In this document: piece by piece, positions 1 to 10,409 of the stretch
Position numbering within the stretch: position 1 is the first letter of the stretch
How the letters are laid out: the number at the start of each line of letters is the position of its first letter
Source of the DNA: Acanthaster planci
Taxonomy: Eukaryota > Echinodermata > Asteroidea > Valvatida > Acanthasteridae
Reading direction: 5' to 3'
Length of the DNA: 64,000 bases
NCBI RefSeq assembly: GCF_001949145.1
Contig: NW_019091729.1
Location: 96,015-160,014 of the forward strand
Position numbers and translations under genes: made by a program
Notes under the pieces: generated by a model
What the model was told of the DNA's origin: nothing
The model's input: the letters and a program-made list of their open reading frames with translations, nothing else
Database searches by the model: none

Positions 1-80
1 GAACAGTAAAAGGATTTCTTGTAGATAGATCATAAAAAGGAGAGATATATCTCAAAGTTCTTGTTGTTTTTGGTTTATAG

Positions 81-3000
81 CACACGATGGATCACAGCCA
101 TACATCGTCCAGTAGCTTGTCATCGTCCAGTCTAAGTGGTCATTCCTTGACCACAACAAGCACCACAACCTCACTGACAACAGCTGGGTCATCGTTGGGT
201 TATAATAGCATCAGTGGTATGTCATCTGGAATGACATCAGTTACTTCAGTGGGATCGTCTGGTATGAAATCGTCCCTTACATCCAGTAAGTTGACCACAG
301 TGCTTTAGAACAATTTCTGCAAACACATATAAGAAGATAATCCTTGATCAGTCTTCATAGACATTAAGCATGACATATGGAAACATCATCTCAACCAGAA
401 TTGGTGGTTGAGATGATGTTTAAATCATTTTGTGACACTGATTTCAATGTCTGAGGACCCTAGTATCTCTCTGATTGGTCATGCCAATTTAATCCTGTGT
501 ATCCACTTTGCGCCAGGGTGCCCGGTACTGGAGACATGGCCCACTAGGTGGGGGTGCCTGAAATCAGAATTGTCTTTTTAAAAAAAGGTTGCTGGGCATT
601 TTTAGAAAAAAGGACTTGCTGTCAGTCAAAAGTTTGGGCCATCAGCAAATTTGATTCCATCATTGATGGGCAACAATGGGATAACTGGACCGAAAAGCTG
701 CAACTTTAGTTATGGCCAGAGTGACCGAACTTGGAAACAAAAGACCGAACAAACTGTTGGGACTTGTTAATTAAGGCTCGTATGCTGTTAGTGCAGAGTG
801 CTGGCCATTAGCAGAGGAAATCTGTCATTTAAATATGGTTTTTGCGCTTACCCAACATATACAGTAAAATCTTGATAACTCAAAGTCGGTCAACTCAAAG
901 AATAATTAATTCCCGCCGAAAGAATAGGCTTTTATGTACAAAACATATCCGTAACTGGAACTGCTCATGTTGCCGGATTCTTTGTGTAGCAGATCCAAAA
1001 GAAACCGCTGCCAAAATACTTCCTGAAAGTGTAAACAGAACGCAGGTCTAAATTATGAATCATTTCTGACACGCACACTTCGTCTTTTCACTGCGGAACA
1101 CTTGAAAGCATGCTACAATGATGATCAATCTAGACACGTAAACCACACCGTGACCGCAAAATCCGACTTGCAGGAATTGGCCCAATTGTTACAGTGGACT
1201 TGTTGTAGCCAGTGCGTTGGCAGGCCAACTGACGGCCCTTTGCGGGGCTGCGGCGATGCATTGGAGATCTTTGTGTATGCCGCACGGGCCACATGTACGG
1301 AAGTTAAGTCTGGCCTAATGGTCTGGCCCAACTGCTGGCGCTCGCCCGTGCAATGGCTGCCCAATTAGAGCTGCAAACTACAGCATGCTCACGCTCAGTG
1401 GACCAACCACGTGACTGCAACGCAGAGCTTTTGCGTAGCCAAATCTCATGCCCAAAAAATTAACAAAAGTTTGAAAATAAAGAACGAAGAACAAAAAATA
1501 AAAACAGACACCCATAGCATTGTTATTTTTACGAACTTATATTGAAACGTTAAAATGTACACCCTCATGTGAAGAAAGATTTGCCACACAGTTTAAATGA
1601 TTTACAGTACATGTAATGTGTTATTTATCAGCCGATTGACAGCAAAAATCCTCCGCAAAAATGACTTTCTATGAACAAAAACTTGTTGCACCAAAGTATA
1701 AAATAGCCACAATGTCATTTCAAAAGTCATCATAGGTAGATTTACGGTAACTGTACGTCAGCGTATTGGCACATGTTATGATACACATTGTAATAATGAC
1801 TTCACTTCAAAAGAAAGGGGGACCTTCTTTTAACTCCAATTTCGGATAACTCGAATTTTTTGTCCATTCCCCAGAGATTCAAGGTATCGAGATTTTACTG
1901 TATTTATATTTAAATAATTGTTTTGAAACAGTATAATTGTTTGCTGCTGCCAGCACCTGCAGATTATTAGCAGGGACAAAAGCATGTGCTCCAGCGGTTA
2001 GCGGGAATTATGCCACACCCCATAATGGGGGCTCTTCACTGGGTTGCAGGCATGGCTGCAATACTCATGTGTTAATGGAGGTTGCCTGTCATATTAGAGT
2101 CGCCTCAGGACAGTCATTCTTTTGGGTTAACACGTCCAGTTAATGATGAAATGAATGAATATCAATAACTTTGCGCTGCGCGAAATGGGCATTGATTCAA
2201 GTCAGAAATCTACATTTAGTCTCATTAATCTTGACCCAAATTGATCATTTTCATCAACAATTAATTGTTTCTTGTCCTTGGCAGACAAAGGGCCGCCCAA
2301 CTTGCCTCCAGGAATGCCATTGTTCAACCATCAGTACATCATGGGACATGGGCTGCTACCAGTCAACCCATTTGTGAGTAGCATCTGCAAAGGTTTAGAT
2401 TTGAGGATTACATCCTTAGCCAGGAAAAGAAAATGATTTATGCCAGCAGGGGGGACATTTCAACAGCATTCCTAGTGTGAACCCATGCGTTGTGTTCTCT
2501 TACTCAGTAACACCAAGAGTTTTTACCCGCAGTCTACAGTCTGATTCACTGATGCCATTTACTGGCTGTGTCCTCCATTCAGAACTAAACTTAACATGTG
2601 CATGAGTTTGGTTACCAGTGCGCTTTGATTGGCTGAGGAAGCATTTCAATGCACATGTCATCTGTACACACACGTTGGGACACAGCAGTAATGGCTCCTG
2701 ATTCTTGTTACTGAATCGGTCTATAGGGTACCGAAGTGACTGCGTCGCGCACACCATTATGTGTGTAAAAGGCATTAGCATGAGAACCAGTGCATGAATC
2801 AACAAATGCGCGCACTCCATTCATTTGCACTGCACTTCCTGGTTCAAATTAACGTCATGCTTCGGTACTCTATAGACCTTTTTTACCCACGTGACTAAAT
2901 GTGAACAATACAACCACGTGTGGACCACCTTGGCCCCGTTGATCGTATGTATACCTATGGGCAGCTTCAACCAAGTGCAAGCCCACTTGCAAACGCTGCA

Positions 3001-6000
3001 TGCTTGACTAGTTTATCTTGAATAGGTAGATTACCATCACAACACTATGCACTCATTCCCAGCACAACAGCATAGGTCCAGCACGATCGTGACATCACAG
3101 CAAAAAGGTCCAGCACGATCGTGGCATCACAGCAAAAAGATCTATAGGGTATGAAAAGAAAAGAATGCTGCAAAATCTGTGCTGAAGAAAACAAAAGCAA
3201 ATATTAAGTTTCATGCAGTAAGTCAAGATACTCACGTACAGTTGGTAGTCACCCAGACCCAGTGTCTTTCTTTGCACTGTCATAGTATCCTCACTTTGGT
3301 GAGCATAAGACGCCCTCCTCCGATCATGCCCATAGCCATTAAAGTATGAGACAGGTCATGTTCCTGGACTCTAACAGTGTTTTCCCCCTAACTTTTGTGC
3401 TTAGGCTGCTGCTGCTACACATCAGCCTTTCTACAATTATGATGAACTGCAGCTACAGCTGTCCAGAATGCCTATTGTAAGTATCATCGATGCACCTACT
3501 GCCAGTGTTGAAGTCAAGTCTATCACAAGTCCTTTCACTAATCTAGTCTTTAGTTCTTTCTTTCATTTAGGTGCAGTAATAGGCTGCACAGCGACAAAGA
3601 AATGCATTTATTACAATTCATTTGAACAGTTTGTGACTTGGAGATTAGATGAGCGATGATGGGCTTGTGAGAGGCTCAACTGTAGCACTGTTCACTGCAC
3701 AGTTTGGCTCCTAACCACTCACCGATTCTATTAAATGTGTGCTCCAAATTCAACCAAATTGACTTCTTCAATTGTCTCACCCTTTCTTTAGGATGAGATG
3801 ATGTTATCACTTTCCATTCAGTTATTTGCCTGGCACCTTTGCACACTGTGAGTGAGATCAAATTGTTGGCAGTTGCCAATAGCCTGTATATATAATTTCA
3901 CTTTGTACACCAGGGTTACTCCTATGATCTCCAACAGTTCCCGCAGCCTCCTACCACACTGACAAGCCGAGACGTGACAGCACATTCGACAGCACCGTAC
4001 TCAGTGACAGACCAGAACAAGTTCACAAGGGGAGATGCTGCATCACCTGTTGCTTCATCGTTGACGTCACAGCAGCAACAGCAGCAACAACAACAGCAAA
4101 CAGGTAGAAAATAAAGCAGATGAAACTTGTTGAACTCCAGAGACGAACAACTTTGTAATGTCCGTAATATTTACTATGTGAATTGTCATGTGATCACTTT
4201 GTGGTGAGTAGCACATAATCACCATTGTTATCATTTCTCTGTATATATGATATACTAGGCCAAGCAGGACATCATCAGACGCAGCAAGCAACACAGCAAG
4301 CAGCCTTCTTGAATGCAGCAACTGTTCCCCCAGGTTATGGCTATGGTGGTCTACCCTACTATCCTAGCCCAGGACTCATACCTCCTGGATTGTCATATCA
4401 ACCTGCTGTCTTTCCTGCTGTTAATGCGGTATGTCATTCTGTGAACAGAAAAATGAACGATGACTGCAGGAATGTAAAGAACATGTTGATCAGTAAAACA
4501 GGGCCTTGTTTCATGGTCCTAACCCAAACATTTGTCATTAGACTTGCCTCCAATTCATTCTGATCTGATGCTGAAATTTATTAAGGCGTGTTTCCGTTGG
4601 ATTTTTTCTTCCAAGGGAACGCGGAAACTTGCCGCGACATTCCTTTGTGTCAATCGCATTCCCACGTGGACTTTTTACTGTAAAGGAATGTTTATTCGCT
4701 GAGTTAGGCCAAGAAAGACCAGCTGATTACATTGCCTGTGAGCTGTACAAATCATGACGAAATCGGCAAAATCTGACCAAAAAAATGACAAAACCAGACA
4801 AATTCGACCAAGTCTGCCAGAAATAAGATGAACCCGTACAGGAAAGCCTCGTACACAATGTGTGTAAAGCTAAATCTGGGCATGCTTCACTGTGTGTGCG
4901 TGGCATGCTGCTATACTGTATGCATGGAGCTGGAGACTGGGAACCATACAACCATTTTCGCATGCCCACTATCGATCTCTGCGTAGGCAGTAGTCTGGTT
5001 CATAGGTTTAGCGTGGTTGCATCTACATTGTATGGGAAGTGTTCCCATGGGACTTTTTTGCACCCCTGCCAACTTACCATAGCTGCGTGGAAATCGTCCG
5101 CGACCCTTTTCGGCCTGTTGGTTTTACATCATGATCGCGGTAAGTTGACAGGGACTTTAGTGTGCGGTGTGTTTCCACTGGATTTAATTTTGCAATTCTA
5201 CAGGAAAGTCGCAGTAAGTTAACCAAAAAAGTCCAATGGTAACACGGTTTTAGTGATGAGCAAACTTGTGTCGATTAGCCAACATTCCTTGCAAAGTGTT
5301 GAAATATGAGTTGTGTTTAACTTGTGTTTAAATTGAAATAGCTTCTCATAAAAAGAGAATTGAGAGATTTGAGTATTATTTCTTGTGTAGGTGCAACCCA
5401 ACAACAGATCGCAAGCAGGTACAACGCCACATTCGGCATTCCAGCAAACAGCATATGGCCAGCATGGATCTCATGGGGCCTATGGTACTGGTAAGTTAGT
5501 AGCTTTGTTCTATAAATAGCTTGACCTCTTCCAGGAGGCTAGCTCATTGCAGAGGTCAGTCATCAGCCTTGATGACAAACCTAAACACTAAGGATCATTA
5601 TACATGTGTTGACTTGTGTGTTGTCACGCTATATTTGTTTTTCTGTGAGTGTCTTGTTTGTCCGTCGTGTGGGGTATCGTTATTGAATCAGGGCACTTCA
5701 CTATGACAGAAATAAAAACTTCCTATGATGCCTTGAGCACACGCAAGTTAGTTTCAGAATTGCCAACAAGCATGATCATTTTCATTTGTCATTCCTTACT
5801 TGCTTTTACATTGTTGCAACCTTGACTCGGTTCATTTTTAGAAGTCAGTGGATTTTTGTTTGATTTGTTACTCAGGATACGATGATTTGAATCAGTCGCA
5901 GGACTTCTCTAAAGGTGGATACTCAAGTGTGTCTCAGACAGGAGCTAAAGGCACTGGAGCCACAGGTAAGTCTGACATGTGTCTTTAGTCAATCTTAGTA

Positions 6001-8579
6001 ACGTACAAGACTGGCTTGTTGCTCACAACCATCCAATATATTGACTGGTGGTCACTAGAAATGGAGAACCTTCAGAACCTGAAGATCATCAAGCATTGAA
6101 GCTAAAAATTGAATTAATAAGGCCCAGTTGTTGATCTGTTATGCGCCCTCTATTGCCAGTGAAGAATTGTCAGCTTTCATGGCATTATCATTGTAATATT
6201 GTGGCCGAACATTCAGTGTCCTGTATGACTCAATAACTATTTGACTTGTAGAAGATGTTGTCATGGCTTTAAAACGAGCAATTTCATAGGTCTCAAAATG
6301 TTGACATACTTCCTAAAGGGCTGTTCTTTAGCTAAATTGCAAAATTTGCAGTGCTTTTTAAACTTGATGGCATTTTGTTGCTAGTTCAGTACATATTTTT
6401 GCTAACATGATTTGAAATGGAAGAAATTGTGCTTAAAGGTGCCAGGTCTATGCAAGTCTTGAATCTACTTCCAATGTCGAGAATAAGTATTCAGTGTTTG
6501 TGATATATGACCCAGAATATGTAAAGGCACAAAAATAATCATGGGGTGTCATTCAGGGTTTAAAGTTGTTCTGTTGAAGAAATAACTTAATTTAATGAGA
6601 TGAGACATTTATCACGACAAGTGTTCTTTTTAACCCTAACCCCCTTCACCTTTTTACTGGGAACCATCCTCAATCCTTCAAAATCCTCCGATTTTCGACA
6701 TGAAAAAATTGCATTCAGCCTCAATCCTCTGAAATCATCCAAAATTTCTTGAAAATGATATTTGGATGTTTGCCTACTGCCTCAATGCTCCAAACTCCTC
6801 CCAAACCTCCTGAAGGATTTTGAAGGATTGAGGAGGGTTAGGGTTAATTAAAGAAGTTCACTGAAAAGACTCAGCTCAGACCTTGTACATATAAGTGTAC
6901 CTGAGACAGTAATGCTATATAGATTGAACATGATCTGTGGTATGCCAACAGAAGTCTTGATCTTTTCTTTTTCATGTCTGACTCCATAAATCTCCCATAA
7001 ATAATACTTCCTTCTCATACTCTTGACTACACTATTTCATACTTTTTGCATTCACATCTTTTCTTGTCACAGCTTTGTACAGTCAACTTCTTAGATAAAC
7101 AACACTAACAAAATACTGTTACCAAGAGTAAATTCTGCAATTCCCTTTTTTTGTAATTTGTGTCTTTTCCACTCTTTTCCACTCTTTTAATGAAAGTAAT
7201 TTGTCTGGTTCCTGTAACTTTGTTGAACGAGTGTTGACTATAAAAACTTCATTCCCTGGTGGTGCTCTCAGTTGGACATCTTTCTAAAAATTTGGACACC
7301 ATTTCATTCTCATTCAGGCATTGTATTCTCATTTGGACACCATTTCATTCTCATTCAGGCATTGTATTCTCATTTGGACACCATTTCATTCTCATTCAGG
7401 CATTGTATTCTTATTTGGACACCATTTCATTCTCATTCAGGCATTGCATTCTTATTTGGACACCATTTCATTCTCATTCATACACCATGCTTTCATTTCA
7501 TTTTATACTTTCTTGTGGTGTACATCCCTGTCTTTATCATTCTAATGAACTCTACTTTCTTTCTGTGTTTTTTTTCCACTGTCTGATTGCCTGACTTCAT
7601 ACATTGTGTGCTAACAGGACGTAGTTCAGGTAACTAACTCTTTATTAACAGCTTTAATAATGCAAATACCCTGGTGTGATCATAGAGCTCCTTGCTATAG
7701 CCTTCCTAACCCAATTATCCTTGAACTGTAAACAGGAAAGTTGGGACTATGAATTCAGTCTTGTTTTGAAGGATACTAGTTCTGACTTTCTTTGTGAAAT
7801 GTTGCTACGTTAGCTAGGCATGCCTGCTGTCCTTGATAATTAATAGCAACTTTGCATGGCTCATGGCTAGCAGTTCTGTTTATAACTCATGGTTATGCCA
7901 TTGCTTGTGTTTTTGGTAAGACCTTTTTTGAACTTCAATCTTCCAAATAAACACCTGGTATGTCAGTCTATTGATGGGTGGAGCACTGTACAGCCAGCCA
8001 CTGTTGCTCTACATAGGGCTCAATGTCCCAGTTCTGTCCACACAGAATCTGCTATTTGGTGTAAAGTATTGGAATTTGGGAAAAGTAGAAAGCTTTTTAA
8101 GAGAAATGTTCAGCAACATAAATAGAATAATTTATACAGTGAGTACCTGTTGATGAAACTTCTAAGTTTTATCTCTGTAAAGTAATTTTGATAATTATGA
8201 TGAAGTTTATTTTGACTTAATCACTCCTCTTTATCCAGTTTCAGTAACCTCTGCCTCAGCTGTGCCAGGAGATATGTCAGCCAGCACCTACAGCAACAAG
8301 GCACATTCTCAGTCCTATGCAGACAAGCAAGGCTTCCATACTGGTACCCCACCACCATTCAATTTCCCCATGGCTAGTGGGAACCAGGGAGGTCCTTTGC
8401 AAGCAGCGACGGGATACCCGCCCTTTGTGCCTGTATTGCCTCACAATACCATGCTGCCCCATCAGTTACACAGTGATGGACAGGCGGGGTCCACCCAGCG
8501 CTCACAGGGAAGTGGCAACCAAGGCAAGCCAGTCAGCAAACCACCTTACGGTGGTACCAATTACTGGAGTGCCAATTAA
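81..8579 (+). CDS. UBAP2L: UBAP2/UBAP2L-like protein (lingerer family), 3' portion
   Basis: The window opens inside this gene, so the N-terminal UBA part is not present. Exons read from splice sites and phase are 81-285, 2285-2373, 3405-3476, 3914-4103, 4259-4428, 5391-5490, 5876-5965 and 8239-8579. They have AG/GT borders and join in one frame to a TAA stop at 8577-8579. The product is a low-complexity S/T/Q/G/P/Y-rich chain. It contains a polyglutamine run encoded near 4069-4100, a PPGYGYGGLPYYPSPG segment, a GYDDLNQSQDFSK segment and a KQGFHTGTPPPF segment before the C-terminus GGTNYWSAN. These blocks occur in the same order in the C-terminal half of vertebrate UBAP2L. The family is cytoplasmic RNA-binding, and takes part in stress-granule assembly and translation control. 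Assignment to UBAP2L rather than UBAP2 is not meaningful here, because an invertebrate would be expected to have one pro-ortholog. The exons are seen directly; the function is taken from the family. Confidence 0.9.
381..421. repeat. Perfect 17-bp stem-loop in an intron
   Basis: The arms 381-397 and 405-421 are exact reverse complements around the 7-nt loop gaattgg. The hairpin lies about 95 bp downstream of the donor at 286. It is too short to be a typical pre-miRNA hairpin. It could be a remnant of a small palindromic element or a splicing-related structure. Confidence 0.6.
862..1900. mobile_element. Non-autonomous Tc1/mariner (pogo/Tigger-like) element
   Basis: The left end is cagtaaaatcttgataactc and the right end, reverse-complemented, is cagtaaaatctcgatacctt. 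Both are bordered by TA (860-861 and 1901-1902), as expected for the TA target duplication of this superfamily. Ends of the form CAGTAAAACCTCGATAACTCG are common in pogo-like elements. The 1.04-kb interior has no transposase reading frame, only open stretches under 90 codons, so this is a deletion derivative or MITE inside a UBAP2L intron. Confidence 0.65.
3075..3138. repeat. Two tandem copies of a 32-bp unit
   Basis: The unit beginning ggtccagcacgatcgtg starts at 3075 and again at 3107, with one base difference. It contains the palindromic core cacgatcgtg. The repeat is intronic and no function is apparent. Confidence 0.7.
4587..5246. mobile_element. Possible short DNA transposon with imperfect terminal inverted repeats
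   Basis: The left motif cgtgtttccgttggatttt (4587 on) is mirrored by aagtccaatggtaacacg near 5228-5246. Further related copies of GTGTTYCCAYKGGA lie inside, at about 5039 and 5168. No clear target duplication or transposase was seen, so the boundaries are approximate. It sits in a UBAP2L intron. Confidence 0.35.
6630..6847. mobile_element. piggyBac-like MITE flanked by TTAA
   Basis: TTAA at 6630-6633 is followed by CCCTAACCCCC. The other end reads GGGTTAGGG followed by TTAA at 6844-6847. Inner inverted repeats (cctcaatccttcaaaatcctcc against its complement near 6811-6835) make the element largely self-complementary. A TTAA target site with termini starting CCC is the hallmark of the piggyBac superfamily. 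The 210-bp insert is non-coding. Confidence 0.6.
7291..7480. repeat. 41-bp tandem repeat, about 4.5 copies
   Basis: The unit starting tttggacaccatttcattct recurs at 7291, 7332, 7373, 7414 and 7455, an exact 41-bp period with one or two changes per copy. Because 41 is not a multiple of 3, the same peptide-like pattern appears in all three forward frames; these open stretches are not genes. Four of the five copies contain ttcattctcattcag, which resembles a 3' splice site. The array ends about 140 bp upstream of the candidate microexon. Confidence 0.9.
7618..7629 (+). CDS. Candidate 12-nt in-frame microexon of the UBAP2L-like gene
   Basis: The 12 bases gacgtagttcag are flanked by an AG acceptor (7616-7617, context gtgtgctaacag) and a GT donor (7630-7631, gtaactaac). 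The exon at 5876-5965 ends in phase 1 and the last exon starts by completing a phase-1 codon. A 12-nt insert is therefore frame-neutral and would add Gly-Arg-Ser-Ser. A pyrimidine-rich tract lies upstream, and a TGC sits a few bases before the acceptor, as in SRRM4-regulated neural microexons of other animals. The splice sites are seen; inclusion in mRNA is inference, since a 12-nt match with flanking AG/GT can arise by chance. Confidence 0.45.
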
Positions 8580-10409
8580 ACAACCTGGTGATGACTCTTT
8601 AATCCCATACTTGACAGCATGACCTTATGTATAGTCTATGACACAATCTCAGTCCTGAGGTTATGACATAGACTTGTAGATAATTGTGGAAGTTTAATCT
8701 TGTTGTATTTACTGTTTATTGAAATGAAAATGCTTCATCACACTTGCTTTGCTTTAATTTTTTTGTCTCTTCATTGAGGTCAACATTTTATTTTTATCTT
8801 GTGACTTGTACACAGCTTTACTCTAGTTGCTTGTCTTTGGTTCTCTGTGATAATACAACGCTTTGTATGTCAGTGCGCCATTAGTTCCAACCCACTCACT
8901 ACCTACTGGATTTGGTTCTAACTCCTTTCCTTTTTGGAAAGCATCAATGATATCATTGTCTGACTTCAATGAAACAACACTGTCTACCTTGCTGATGTGT
9001 TGTGTGTCAAGAAATAACCATTGTCGTGTGAACTTTGACCTCTGTGCCCATTTGACCATTCCCTCTCTCCTGTTCACATTGCATTCCTGCATGGCCTAAT
9101 TTCTGATGTCGTCAAGCACTAAGTGTCAATCTCAAATACAGAAGAAGTCTTTGCACTGTATTTTTCAAGGACAAAATCTGGAACTTGTAATTTCAAGTTG
9201 TGACTTTGAGTACACTGACTCGGAAGTTAGAGTGCTTTGATAACCCTTAAATTGTTTACAAAGTCCATTAAATTTCAGAACTTCATCCATGGCTGTAAGT
9301 GCTGAGTAATGATTAGGTAAATACCTGTAATATGAGTTTATCTGCCATCGCATGACATAAATTAATCCACAGAAATATTCATTAATGAACTGAAATTTGG
9401 GTTGTTTGGGAACGAAATGATTGAAAGTCCTGCCTGAATGGCAGTTTTCCCCACAATAGTGTTTACAGTTAGATATCAAGGTATGTTGTCACCTTGCATA
9501 CTCTATTTTTTTCAAAACTGTTTTGACACCATGTGTCCAAGTGGGAGTGGACTGACATGACTACATTGTTGTGTCAGGTTGTTGCTGATTGTGTTTACAT
9601 TAACGTAACATTTTTAATAACATTAATGGTATCATTAATGTTGGAAGTACAAAGTGGCTTTTAGTGATTGAATACCAATCATTTAGCATCATGAGGAAGG
9701 TTCTCTTAGAGTAGCTCCTTTCATTGAGTCAGGAAAGCTGGTTGCTATGGAAATGCCTCATATTTGCTTTATCTAATTTATGTTAAGTGCTACAGAGTTC
9801 TGGCTTGATGAAAGTTGGTGTGTGTTTATGACACAGGTAGCTAGTTAACTAGTAAATATGGCAATATTTTGTGGTTAATGTTACAACTTTCTATTATTAA
9901 GCCTGTCCATAGCATTGTAAAGCAGTTTAAATTAATGCTAAAACCACCACAAAACACTTTTTTAAGCAAACAATTTACGTTGGTGCAAAGCTCATAGTTC
10001 ACAGGAGCGATATTGTTTCAAAGCACAAGGGCTGAAGGCTCGTGTTGCTGCATTATTATAAACTTATAATTGTTAATAACTATACACAAGATGTAAATTA
10101 GTAAGAAAAGGTCATTTTTGACTTATCTTTAAATTAAAAAAAAAGATATATTTGAGTCGAAACCATTGACTTCATTTGCCCAGCCCTTGTTTACAGTGTT
10201 CAGCGAGGAATGTAATTGTTGCTCTTCTATGGTATGTAGTCATAATTTGAGAATTCCGCCAATAAGTGCATGGGATGTTCAAAACATGTTGTATAATCTG
10301 TGTGTATGTTTCCCGTAGCACTTTTTTAGTTGCAGTTTGGTTTTCAGTATTTTGTGCCTGATTAATCAGAGTGTGACAAACAAGAAGTCGATATTTTGTC
10401 TGTAATAAA
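8580..10409 (+). other. Probable 3' UTR of the UBAP2L-like gene
   Basis: No gene is seen here. An AATAAA at 10404-10409, followed by a T/G-rich stretch, is a possible poly(A) signal for the UBAP2L-like transcript. No stronger signal was noticed closer to the stop codon. The assignment as UTR is inference. Confidence 0.35.

Noticed and set aside
7259-7594. Three overlapping forward open frames of 74-111 codons
   Set aside because: They are the same 41-bp repeat read in three frames and have no gene-like context.
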